12,998 nucleotides of DNA, from contig CALCNZ010000218.1 in NCBI GenBank assembly GCA_937897625.1, forward strand, positions 1 to 12,998, read 5' to 3'. The translations under genes were made by a program, and so were the position numbers. This document shows, piece after piece, positions 1 through 7,186 of the stretch (the stretch's first letter is position 1; the number at the start of each line of letters is the position of its first letter). The DNA comes from an uncultured Flavobacteriales bacterium (GTDB lineage Bacteria; Bacteroidota; Bacteroidia; Flavobacteriales_D; Sanyastnellaceae). Under the pieces are notes generated by a model. That model had not been told where the DNA came from. It saw only the letters and a program-made list of their open reading frames with translations, and did no database searches.

Positions 1-1083
1 CTTGAAACACTTTACAAAATAAACTACCGCGCACGTTTGGCGTTGCGTGTGCTTTGTCCGTTGAGTTCATTTCAAATTAGAAAGGCAGACGACTTATATA
101 CCAAGGCTTACGAAATGCCATGGGAAGAATACTTGCAAGCAGACACCACTTTTGCCATTGATCCGCAAGTGTTTTCTTCTATGTTTACGCATTCTCATTT
201 TCCTTCGCTTCGCGTGAAAGATGCGATTGCAGATCGTTTGAAGAAAGTCTACGGCTCGCGTCCAGATGTGAATCCGGAAAGTCCAGATGTGCAAATTCAT
301 TTGCTTATTGACCAAGAAAAAGTTCAGATTTCTATAGACAGTTCAGGTCGTTCGCTCAATCAACGCGGCTATCGCGTGAATGGAGGAGAAGCTCCCATGA
401 ACGAAGTATTGGCCGCAGGAATTATTGCCATTACCGGTTGGAAAGGTGAAACACCCTTATACAATCCGTTTTGTGGCTCAGGAACCATTGCATTCGAAGC
501 AGCATATGCGGCTCTGAATATTCCAGCGCAAAAGGCTTATCCAAAATTCAATTTTCAAACTTGGTTGAATTTCGACGATGCGCTTTGGATGACTGTTCAC
601 AGCGATGCGAATGCGTTGATTGAAAACAAAGAGTTAAGCATTGTCGCTTCCGACATCGATTACAACCAATTGAATATTGCGCGTAAGAACGGAAAGAACC
701 TTCCTTTCAACGATGCTATTCGTTTTGAAAAATCAGATTTCTTCAGCGAAGACAGTGTTCCGGAAGTTCCGGGAATTGTTGTGCTCAATCCGCCATACGG
801 CGAGCGTATGGAGATTGAAGAACTGGAAAAGATCTATTCTGAAATCGGGTCCGTATTCAAACACCGTTATTCGGGTTCAACGGCTTGGATTATTTCTTCC
901 GATCTACAAGCCCTTCATGCTATTGGACTTCGTCAGAAACGTAAAGTAAGATTAATGAACGGAAAGCTCGAGTGCGAACTTCGCGGGATAGATTTATTCA
1001 GAGGAAAACGCAACGAACGATTTGAAGTTAAGCCGACAGATTCCGAAAATTTATCACCGGATTCGCATACATCTGAAGCATAA
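1..1083 (+). CDS. THUMP-domain class I SAM-dependent rRNA methyltransferase, RlmL/YpsC-like (5' end outside window)
   Basis: This is the C-terminal ~360 residues of a THUMP-type RNA methyltransferase. The reading frame is open from base 1 (LETLYKINYRARLALRVL...), so the true start lies upstream; the TTG at 37 is internal. The THUMP region fills roughly the first 100 visible residues. The Rossmann methyltransferase domain follows, with SAM-binding motif I NPFCGSGT (visible residues 155-162, bases 463-486) and catalytic motif IV NPPYGERM (from residue 263, bases 787-798), typical of enzymes that methylate an exocyclic base nitrogen. The family methylates a guanine N2 in 23S rRNA (E. coli RlmL, G2445). 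The protein ends after one catalytic domain, like YpsC and unlike the two-enzyme fusion RlmKL. About 20-30 N-terminal residues are probably missing. The 3' end overlaps the convergent acyltransferase gene by 56 bp. The exact target base is inferred from the family. Confidence 0.92.
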   Translation, partial: LETLYKINYRARLALRVLCPLSSFQIRKADDLYTKAYEMPWEEYLQADTTFAIDPQVFSSMFTHSHFPSLRVKDAIADRLKKVYGSRPDVNPESPDVQIHLLIDQEKVQISIDSSGRSLNQRGYRVNGGEAPMNEVLAAGIIAITGWKGETPLYNPFCGSGTIAFEAAYAALNIPAQKAYPKFNFQTWLNFDDALWMTVHSDANALIENKELSIVASDIDYNQLNIARKNGKNLPFNDAIRFEKSDFFSEDSVPEVPGIVVLNPPYGERMEIEELEKIYSEIGSVFKHRYSGSTAWIISSDLQALHAIGLRQKRKVRLMNGKLECELRGIDLFRGKRNERFEVKPTDSENLSPDSHTSEA

Positions 1084-2212
1084 TTTCTCGTGCCGTTTGC
1101 GTGAAGTTTTCCTTTGGAAGAGGCGTATGTTTTCTATGAAGACTTAGCTTGAATGTATTTCCACGAATGTAATTGCTGAAAGCTATTTTCTGAATTTGAG
1201 AATAGTGATCTTTGTATTCCTTCGTGCCATTCAACAAATCATACGCAATGTAATTGGTAGGCCATAGGTGAAAAATACGGTGCATCTCGTTGTCTATTGC
1301 CTGCGTTAAATAGCGGTACTTTTCATTTTTATTCTGAATGGAACGCATGTGTTCAATGTGCTCATTCAATGAATTTCCCATGGCAATATTTACACGTCCT
1401 TTATGTCCGGTTATTCCTTTCAACATAGAAAGAAAATCTTCTCCTGATTTTTTCTCGTAGGAACCTAACACTTTCAAATGCATCAGCTCATTCGTCTTCA
1501 TCATATCACACGGATCGTACTCATAGCTCACAGCCATAGGTACCATGCGCAAAGCCTGAAGCCCGTCTTCAATATTGTCAGCGCTCATCGCGAACATCTT
1601 CAATAACCCAGTTGCTGTTCTGTCATCGCCATCTTTGCTTCTTCCTTCGCGCTGAGCTATCCAAATAGAGGTGTGGTCCTGTGTTAGCGTATGTCGAATG
1701 TAATTGGAAAGGCGAAGGCTATAATAAAACATTTCCTTCGCATTCACATTTCGATTAACAATAAAATTCTTGTTGGAACGAACGATATCCTCAACAACCT
1801 TCTGGCGCAACAAATTGTCTCCAATAGCAATTTGAGTAGTTTTATGTCCTTGCTCAAGCAAGCTCACATTCAGAATAGCACTATCTAAAATAATGTCGCG
1901 GTGATTGCTTAGAAAAAGGTATGGCTTCGTTTTATCTAATGATTCAAAGTTGGTAAAAGACAATCCACTTGTTGTGGTTTGAATTGCCATCTTGAATGCA
2001 GGACCCGATATTTCCGATTGAAATTCATCGACCGTATTAACTTGACGAAGCATTTTTTGAATGGAAGAACGACTTAACCCAGGGAAAACCCACTTCAACA
2101 TCTTGTAAAACTCGGGAACCTCTAAAATGCGTTCAACGGCAGCTTTTAATTCTTCGTCGTTGTACGGACGAATGGGATCGAAATTAAAAACGTCTATTTG
2201 AGCCTCTTCCAT
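1028..2212 (-). CDS. 1-acyl-sn-glycerol-3-phosphate acyltransferase-like protein (LPLAT/PlsC superfamily)
   Basis: A 394-aa member of the lysophospholipid acyltransferase superfamily, expected to move an acyl chain onto a glycerolipid or related acceptor at the cytoplasmic membrane. Motif 1 is SNHRDIILDS: His104 is followed by Asp110, so the spacing is H-x5-D rather than the textbook H-x4-D, with Asp106 also nearby. Motif 3, the phosphate-binding element, is probably REGRSKDG (Glu189, Gly190, Arg191). About 90 residues precede motif 1, more than in short PlsC proteins. No convincing transmembrane helix is visible. I chose the ATG at 2212 (MEEAQIDVF) because a TACTTTTG promoter box lies 5 nt upstream and would fall inside the longer reading frame that begins at 2275. 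The gene is divergent from the lipoprotein at 2292 and overlaps the methyltransferase tail to tail. The acceptor substrate cannot be told. Confidence 0.8.
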   Translation of the reverse strand: MEEAQIDVFNFDPIRPYNDEELKAAVERILEVPEFYKMLKWVFPGLSRSSIQKMLRQVNTVDEFQSEISGPAFKMAIQTTTSGLSFTNFESLDKTKPYLFLSNHRDIILDSAILNVSLLEQGHKTTQIAIGDNLLRQKVVEDIVRSNKNFIVNRNVNAKEMFYYSLRLSNYIRHTLTQDHTSIWIAQREGRSKDGDDRTATGLLKMFAMSADNIEDGLQALRMVPMAVSYEYDPCDMMKTNELMHLKVLGSYEKKSGEDFLSMLKGITGHKGRVNIAMGNSLNEHIEHMRSIQNKNEKYRYLTQAIDNEMHRIFHLWPTNYIAYDLLNGTKEYKDHYSQIQKIAFSNYIRGNTFKLSLHRKHTPLPKENFTQTAREIMLQMYANPVINFRNLSA

Positions 2213-2217
2213 GGTTA

Positions 2218-2225
2218 CAAAAGTA
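2218..2225 (-). promoter_or_regulatory. -7 promoter box TACTTTTG for the acyltransferase
   Basis: On the minus strand TACTTTTG matches the Bacteroidota -7 consensus TAnnTTTG exactly and ends 5 nt before the ATG at 2212. No good TTG -33 element is seen at the usual distance. If transcription starts a few bases after the box, as in this phylum, the mRNA has almost no leader. Confidence 0.5.
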
Positions 2226-2256
2226 AGATATTCATAACTTTTGCTAGAGGAAAGTC

Positions 2257-2287
2257 TTGTTGGAAATATGAACAATGTCTACTTTTG
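2257..2287 (+). promoter_or_regulatory. Promoter TTG / TACTTTTG for the 2292 lipoprotein
   Basis: TACTTTTG at 2280-2287 matches the Bacteroidota -7 consensus TAnnTTTG. TTG at 2257-2259 or 2260-2262 gives a 20- or 17-nt spacer, within the range reported for flavobacterial promoters. The box ends 4 nt before the ATG at 2292, which predicts a leaderless or nearly leaderless transcript. Confidence 0.6.
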
Positions 2288-2291
2288 GCGC

Positions 2292-3203
2292 ATGAATAAA
2301 ATGAAAGGATTGCTTCTAGCTGGAATGCTTGTTTTGGCTTTGGCTTCGTGTGATGAAAAGAAAGTTCCCGTGCCTTCACGAAGTGCCGAATTAATAGGCG
2401 ATTTCGACGACACCCTCTGGAATCAAAATACAGGAACCATTTATTCGTTGGCGTTGTATGCAGACAGCAGTTTTTACCTTCGAACCCGAGTAATCGGAGG
2501 AGAGTCTAAAACTTTTTTAGGAAACTATAAACCCAACGAAAAATGGGAAGCTTTGGAATTGAAATGTGCAGACAACGGTCAAGTTTTTTCAGTTCAAATA
2601 AAAACAAGTGATCTACTGGAAATGAATGTTGAAGGAAACACCACTTCCATGAATCGTTCAACAAAAGTTGTAAGCACCTCGGGAAGTTCAATGCTTAAGA
2701 ATCGAGTTAAAATTTGGTCAGCGAATAAGTCAATCGTCTATCAACTGGTAAATGCAAACGAGTTAATTATTGATCAGCTTTTTATTAACGCACTCACTCC
2801 TGAATACAAAGCCTTGTTGAGCTATTACGCTGGAAAATATGAATCCCCTCAATTGGTGAAATCTTTAAATTTCAGCCAAGAAGAGATTGTTAAACTTCAG
2901 GAGCTTTATTTTCCTAAACCACCTGCGCCTAAGAAAGACGGAAAAGAGGCACCTCCCATAGACGATAAAATGCCTTTGAAATCCTTGTTTTTCGTGAACA
3001 ATGGCGGAAAAGTAGACGTCCAATTGGTGGCGTTAAGTTCGAAGGGAAATGATTACGCAAAAAAGGAATCTTGGGAATTAAATGCCGAAGGGTGGAAGTT
3101 AGTAGGCTCTGATTTTTCAGGCGTAAACGCAGAAGTTGTGTTTGAAAATCAGAATGAAGTTAAACTTCCAACAGGAAATATTATCATCAACAACAAAAAA
3201 TAA
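2292..3203 (+). CDS. Predicted outer-envelope lipoprotein of unknown function
   Basis: A 303-aa lipoprotein. The N-terminus MNKMKGLLLAG has a Lys-containing n-region, a hydrophobic core and the lipobox LASC, giving lipidation at Cys20 and a mature protein anchored by its N-terminus. After a short linker (about residues 21-35) comes a beta-rich domain (about 45-130). Its GTIYSLALYADSSFYLR segment weakly recalls the small barrel of NlpE-type lipoproteins; I do not consider this enough to name it. A Pro/Lys-rich linker (FPKPPAPKKDGKEAPP) separates it from a second beta-rich C-terminal domain. The start at 2292 was chosen because the signal peptide begins there and a promoter box ends 4 nt before it; the in-frame ATG at 2301 (MKGLLLAG) is an alternative, while starts further upstream would bury the signal peptide. 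The gene ends in a bidirectional terminator. Function unknown. Confidence 0.8.
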   Translation: MNKMKGLLLAGMLVLALASCDEKKVPVPSRSAELIGDFDDTLWNQNTGTIYSLALYADSSFYLRTRVIGGESKTFLGNYKPNEKWEALELKCADNGQVFSVQIKTSDLLEMNVEGNTTSMNRSTKVVSTSGSSMLKNRVKIWSANKSIVYQLVNANELIIDQLFINALTPEYKALLSYYAGKYESPQLVKSLNFSQEEIVKLQELYFPKPPAPKKDGKEAPPIDDKMPLKSLFFVNNGGKVDVQLVALSSKGNDYAKKESWELNAEGWKLVGSDFSGVNAEVVFENQNEVKLPTGNIIINNKK

Positions 3204-3206
3204 AAA

Positions 3207-3228
3207 AAGGGTCTCGAAAGAGACCCTT
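3207..3228. terminator. Bidirectional rho-independent terminator between two convergent lipoprotein genes
   Basis: A perfect 9-bp stem (AAGGGTCTC / GAGACCCTT) is closed by a GAAA tetraloop at 3216-3219. Downstream on the plus strand is TTCATTTTT; on the minus strand a run of five T follows the stem. It lies 3 bp after the stop at 3203 and 22 bp from the stop of the opposing gene, so it can serve both. Confidence 0.9.
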
Positions 3229-3250
3229 CATTTTTATATGAAAATGGTGA

Positions 3251-3538
3251 TTAGTTAGCACCACCCATTGCAGCTTTCATTGCTTCTTCCATACATGGCT
3301 TAACAAGAGCTTCCAATTCTTTTTCATCTTCGCTACCTTTAGGGTATTTCTTTTGTAATTCTTCCATTTTAGGTTCGAACTCTTTAGAAACTGCCTCGAT
3401 TTTAGCTTGGTCACCAGACTTTTGTGCTTCAACCATTTTGTTCATCATGTCACAGATAGTTTCTGCGTCAGATTTTACACCACCGCAAGAAGCCATGAAC
3501 ATTGCAAGAGCAACTGCTGGGATCATTAATTTTTTCAT
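3251..3538 (-). CDS. Small predicted lipoprotein, helical, unknown function
   Basis: A 95-aa lipoprotein. The signal peptide MKKLMIPAVALAMFMASC has a lipobox with Cys18. The mature part (about 77 residues) is almost all charged amphipathic helix, rich in Glu, Lys and Met. It has two further cysteines (Cys29 and Cys82), one near each end, which could join the ends of a helical hairpin by a disulfide. I recognise no named family. The gene stands alone: it has its own candidate promoter (TATATTCG at 3559-3566), a 20-nt leader and a strong shared terminator, a layout common for abundant small envelope proteins. Abundance is inference only. Confidence 0.78.
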   Translation of the reverse strand: MKKLMIPAVALAMFMASCGGVKSDAETICDMMNKMVEAQKSGDQAKIEAVSKEFEPKMEELQKKYPKGSEDEKELEALVKPCMEEAMKAAMGGAN

Positions 3539-3558
3539 ATGATAAATTTTAGTTTGAA

Positions 3559-3566
3559 CGAATATA
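3559..3566 (-). promoter_or_regulatory. Candidate -7 box TATATTCG for the 95-aa lipoprotein
   Basis: On the minus strand TATATTCG differs from the Bacteroidota consensus TAnnTTTG at one position (C for T). It lies 20 nt before the ATG at 3538. Upstream, a 6-bp inverted repeat TGGAAA-AGCA-TTTCCA at 3582-3597 sits near where a -33 element would be; no TTG is present at the expected spacing. The rest of the 3539-3711 gap shows no further feature I can support. Confidence 0.35.
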
Positions 3567-3711
3567 AAAAGATTTACTTAATGGAAAAGCATTTCCAACT
3601 CAAAAAAGGATGCAATGTTAAAAAGTGAATTACTTTGTTGAAAGACTTAAGTAAATGTTAGTCGCGTGGCGGTTGTTATCGCTGAGATTTGTTGAATATT
3701 CTACTTCAATC

Positions 3712-5100
3712 ATGATTAAATCTGATCTCGACTTTTTCGAATTAACCATTGGTCAAGAATTCGTTTTTACCGATGCTGAAACACGCATCAAATATGGAAA
3801 AGACGAAACCGAGAATCTAAGTTTTCCGGCCGATGTAGTTTTAAAGCCTGCAAATACACAGGAAGTCTCAAGTCTATTGAAGTATTGCAATTCACGCAAC
3901 ATTCCTGTTACGGCCATTGGCGCACAAACCGGTTTAAGTGGTGGTGCCCTCTGCGTGCGCAAAGGCGTTGCCCTCTCTATGGAACGTTTCAATAAAATAT
4001 TGAAAATAGACACAAACAACGGGCAGGTTCATACCGAGCCAGCCGTTATAACACAGGTGCTTCAGGAAGAATGTGCGAAACAAGGTTTATACTACGCGCC
4101 AGATCCTGCTAGCCGAGGAAGCTGTTGGATAGGAGGAAATTTAGCCGAGAACAGCGGCGGTCCTCACGCCGTGAAGTACGGTGTGACAAAAGATTTTGTT
4201 TTAAATCTTGAAGTCGTATTGGCCAATGGCGAAATAATTTGGACGGGTGCTAACACCTTGAAAAACTCAACGGGCTACAATCTTACTCAACTCATGGTTG
4301 GAAGTGAAGGAACCCTTGGTATTATTACAAAAGCCGTTCTGAAATTATTACCGCTTCCAAAACACAACCTGCTTTTACTAGCTCCTTTCGCTTCTGCGGA
4401 AAAAGCTTGTGAGGCTGTGAGTGCGGTTTTCCGCGCAGGAATTACCCCGAGTGCGTTGGAGTTCATGGAGCGCGAGGCCATTGAATACACGCTTCAATTT
4501 GTTCCAGATGCGCAAGTGAACTTAGAAGGCGTTGAAGCGCATTTGCTTATTGAAGTAGATGGCTCGAACGTGGAATCGTTGATGCTCGATTGTGAGATCA
4601 TTTCAAACGTGCTCATGGAACACGAATGCGGAGAAATACTTTTCGCTGAAGATCACAATCAGAAAGAAGCGCTTTGGAAAGTTCGAAGAAAAGTAGGCGA
4701 AGCTGTGAAGTCGCATTCCATATACAAAGAAGAAGACACCGTTGTTCCCAGATATGAACTTCCAAAACTATTGCGTGAAGTGAAAGCTATTGGAAAACGC
4801 TACGGGTTCCGTTCGGTTTGCTACGGGCACGCCGGAGACGGAAATCTACACATTAACATCTTGAAAGATGAAATGTCTGATGAGCAATGGGACCATACAC
4901 TTCCGCTTGCGATTCGTGAAATCTTTGAATTAACGGTTTCCTTAGGAGGCACGCTCAGCGGCGAACACGGAATAGGGTGGGTGCAGAAGAACTACATGGA
5001 CATCGCCTTCAACGAAGTTCAACTGAACCTCATGAAGAAAATAAAAGAAGCGTTCGATCCCAACGGGATATTAAACCCAGGAAAAATTTTCCCAGATTGA
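3712..5100 (+). CDS. FAD-linked 2-hydroxyacid dehydrogenase, GlcD/DLD family (glycolate oxidase subunit GlcD-like)
   Basis: A 462-aa flavoprotein of the VAO/PCMH family that oxidises an alpha-hydroxy acid such as D-lactate or glycolate to the keto acid. The N-terminal FAD-binding PCMH domain holds the diphosphate loop AIGAQTGLSGGAL (residues 68-80), the segment GSCWIGGNLAENSGGPHAVKYG, and GSEGTLG (197-203). The C-terminal FAD-oxidase domain has HAGDGNLH (373-380), GEHGIG (417-422) and a closing FDPNGILNPGKIFPD, all hallmarks of the GlcD/D-lactate dehydrogenase branch. Length is normal for a single-subunit enzyme, with no fused iron-sulfur domain and no neighbouring glcE or glcF. The ATG at 3712 is preferred because homologous-looking sequence begins at MIKSDLDFFE; the ATG at 3655 adds 19 unlikely residues. 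No clear promoter was found. It ends 6 bp from the stop of the convergent gene. The exact substrate is not determined. Confidence 0.9.
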   Translation: MIKSDLDFFELTIGQEFVFTDAETRIKYGKDETENLSFPADVVLKPANTQEVSSLLKYCNSRNIPVTAIGAQTGLSGGALCVRKGVALSMERFNKILKIDTNNGQVHTEPAVITQVLQEECAKQGLYYAPDPASRGSCWIGGNLAENSGGPHAVKYGVTKDFVLNLEVVLANGEIIWTGANTLKNSTGYNLTQLMVGSEGTLGIITKAVLKLLPLPKHNLLLLAPFASAEKACEAVSAVFRAGITPSALEFMEREAIEYTLQFVPDAQVNLEGVEAHLLIEVDGSNVESLMLDCEIISNVLMEHECGEILFAEDHNQKEALWKVRRKVGEAVKSHSIYKEEDTVVPRYELPKLLREVKAIGKRYGFRSVCYGHAGDGNLHINILKDEMSDEQWDHTLPLAIREIFELTVSLGGTLSGEHGIGWVQKNYMDIAFNEVQLNLMKKIKEAFDPNGILNPGKIFPD

Positions 5101-5106
5101 ATTGCA

Positions 5107-7101
5107 TTATTTAATCAATAGCCTTTTCGTAATTCTTCCAACTTGAATGGTATAAATTCCTGTGGAGAGGTTTGCTACGTCTAAAGAATGAACCCCCGGC
5201 TGATTGAAGCTTTTAGAATAAACCAATTGTCCAGTTGAATTGAAAATGCTCACATTCGATTTTCCAGATTGGAAGTTTTGAATGAAGACTTCGTTCTCTG
5301 CCGGATTGGGGTAAACAACGAATGGTCGTTCTGTAATTTCATTCACCCCAGCAGGAATCCATTGAAAATCTTCTGAAGATGATGGTGCAGAGGATCCGCA
5401 TCCGCCAATGGCTGTCACACGCCATGAGTAAGTCTTTCCTTCACCGAACGCAAAGTTCATAGGCAAGGTGGCAAAGTTATTCGTTTCAGTAGAACTGAAA
5501 ACAACGTTCCCAAACGTTGGATCGTTTTCCGATATTTCAAAAAAGTAAGAAGTGGCCCCCGCAACAGCATTCCAATAGAAGGTATAATCGAAACCGTTAT
5601 ATTGAATGGTTGAAGGAACAGAGGTAAGTGCAGGAGAAGATGGCGCTGTCCCAACTGAAATTGTAAAATTCAAATCATATGATTCTCCAAAGGTGGTTTG
5701 AAGTTTCAATATGCAAGGGTAGGTTCCAGTTGGAACAGAATTCAAATTGGAAATCACAACATTGTAAGCACCGGTCGCACTGATATTCACTCCACTTAAA
5801 CTTGTGGTTCCAGGAAGACCCGAAACACTCGCAGTTAATGGAAATTGTAAATCGGCATTTATCTTTACTTGAAGGGTATCCGAATTTTGTCCGCAAGCAT
5901 TTAAGTTATTGCTCTGTAAATAAAGTAAGGTTGGACGTAGAATAAAGAATCCGTCGTACATACTGGTAGCAAGGTCTACACCACTCGGTAAATAAGGATA
6001 GTTACTCCAAGTGCCGCTAAATTGAGGTAAATCATTCAATGGGAATAAATCGAAAAATCCAACTTCATTTAATACACTTGTACTCACACGAGAGGCGTCG
6101 AGAATGCGCACACCACTTCGGTAATTACTTTCATAAACGAATTGGTCCTTTGTATACAAGTTATGATCAATAGAAGTATTGGTACTTAAGTAATAATTCA
6201 TGTAACCAATATTGTCTAAATCAGTCATGTTGAAAATGTGCGTGCGAGTTGTGGTGCCCAACGTTTGCTCGTCTAACTCGTCGTCTACAAGATAATGTGC
6301 CATGTCTTTGGTGAACCAACCTTGATGTGTGTAACCGGTTTCAGGGTAGTTGTAATTGTCGAGAAAAATAATATCCGTCGGATCTGTAACGTTCAAGGTC
6401 ACCACACCCCAACTGCTATTTCCGTTGCAAGCAACTACAATTACATGCCCTTGGTGATTTGCATCTGGACCGTTGTAGGTTAGAATGGTTCCGTCGTGCG
6501 TATACCCCGCATCTTGATATCCGCCCATTAAGGTAGGTTGAAGGGGATTTGAAATATCAACCAAATGAGGACCGCCGTTAAAGGTATCTGACCCCATAGC
6601 CATTAAAATTTTGCTTACCGGATCTATAGCAATCGTATGTGAATGGCCAAAGCCACCGTAGTAGGCTGTTTCAATAAAAGAAGTAGGAGAAGTCACATTG
6701 TCGAGTTGCAATAAATCAAATACCTGAAGACCATGTCCACTGGCCTCACTTCCAACAAAACAATAATGATCCAAAGTCTCGACATCTCTCCACAAACTGG
6801 TTCCTGTATGCGGAGGAAGGGTTCCCAAATAAATTGGAGAAGTTGGGGTAGAGACATCTACAAACGCCAATCCGTTTGAAACGCCAACAAGAGCATATTC
6901 TTTTCCAGTAACCGGACTCACCCATCCCCAAATATCATTGGTATTGTCTGTGTTCGGATTTGCCCCAATATCTGAAAGAGATACAAACGCCAAAAGATCC
7001 ACATTGCTACAAGGATAAATTCCAGCCATTCCACCTACGCAGGGCTGAGCAGAGGCTGCAACAGACGACAGGATTAAAAGAGAAAAGAATAATTTTTTCA
7101 T
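5107..7101 (-). CDS. Choice-of-anchor B family (LVIVD-repeat) secreted protein with T9SS type A sorting domain
   Basis: A 664-aa exported protein. The signal peptide MKKLFFSLLILSSVAASA is likely cut after Ala18. Residues ~30-400 form a propeller-like region of LVIVD repeats: GLAFVDVSTPTSPIYLG, GLQVFDLLQL, GPHLVDISNPLQPTLMG and GVRILDASRV; conserved His patches (GHSHTIAID, THQGWF, DHNLY) fit the choice-of-anchor B family, whose role is unknown. A Cys-containing linker and an Ig/FnIII-like domain follow (about 490-585; FYWNAVAGATSYFFEIS). The last ~72 residues (PFVVYPNPAENEVFIQ to KRLLIK) are a T9SS type A sorting domain, so the protein should cross the outer membrane and be released or attached at the surface. 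The ATG at 7107 (MTMKK) is an alternative start. The ORF that begins at 7161 is rejected because the upstream terminator hairpin would lie within it. The gene is transcribed alone. Confidence 0.88.
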   Translation of the reverse strand: MKKLFFSLLILSSVAASAQPCVGGMAGIYPCSNVDLLAFVSLSDIGANPNTDNTNDIWGWVSPVTGKEYALVGVSNGLAFVDVSTPTSPIYLGTLPPHTGTSLWRDVETLDHYCFVGSEASGHGLQVFDLLQLDNVTSPTSFIETAYYGGFGHSHTIAIDPVSKILMAMGSDTFNGGPHLVDISNPLQPTLMGGYQDAGYTHDGTILTYNGPDANHQGHVIVVACNGNSSWGVVTLNVTDPTDIIFLDNYNYPETGYTHQGWFTKDMAHYLVDDELDEQTLGTTTRTHIFNMTDLDNIGYMNYYLSTNTSIDHNLYTKDQFVYESNYRSGVRILDASRVSTSVLNEVGFFDLFPLNDLPQFSGTWSNYPYLPSGVDLATSMYDGFFILRPTLLYLQSNNLNACGQNSDTLQVKINADLQFPLTASVSGLPGTTSLSGVNISATGAYNVVISNLNSVPTGTYPCILKLQTTFGESYDLNFTISVGTAPSSPALTSVPSTIQYNGFDYTFYWNAVAGATSYFFEISENDPTFGNVVFSSTETNNFATLPMNFAFGEGKTYSWRVTAIGGCGSSAPSSSEDFQWIPAGVNEITERPFVVYPNPAENEVFIQNFQSGKSNVSIFNSTGQLVYSKSFNQPGVHSLDVANLSTGIYTIQVGRITKRLLIK

Positions 7102-7132
7102 GGTCATTATTGTTCTTCGCAAGATAAAAACA

Positions 7133-7158
7133 AAAAGCTCGGCATTGGCCGAGCTTTT
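7133..7158 (-). terminator. Rho-independent terminator of the GT2 glycosyltransferase gene
   Basis: An 11-bp perfect stem (AAAAGCTCGGC / GCCGAGCTTTT) has a 4-nt loop at 7144-7147. On the minus strand it is followed by TTTTTGTTTTTATC. It starts 28 bp after the stop of the glycosyltransferase gene (7187) and ends 31 bp before the ATG of the next gene, isolating that gene from read-through. Confidence 0.88.
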
Positions 7159-7186
7159 CAATATTATTCATTCTAATCGAGAGTTT

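Noticed and set aside
1691..1888. Open frame on the strand opposite the acyltransferase
   Set aside because: It is a shadow of a well-conserved gene, with no start signal or recognisable protein features.
3582..3597. Inverted repeat TGGAAA-AGCA-TTTCCA as an operator
   Set aside because: Six-bp arms in AT-rich DNA arise easily by chance, and there is no second copy or adjacent regulator; noted only as context.
3655..3711. Start of the FAD-linked dehydrogenase at 3655
   Set aside because: The extra 19 residues do not look like this family's N-terminus; MIKSDLDFFE at 3712 does. Not excluded by experiment.
5081..5094. Palindrome-like GGAAAAATTTTCC at the end of the dehydrogenase gene
   Set aside because: It lies within the coding sequence, has no room for a loop and no T-run; not a terminator.
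7108..7161. Longer start of the choice-of-anchor gene at 7161
   Set aside because: The frame crosses the glycosyltransferase terminator, and the signal peptide begins only at 7107 or 7101.
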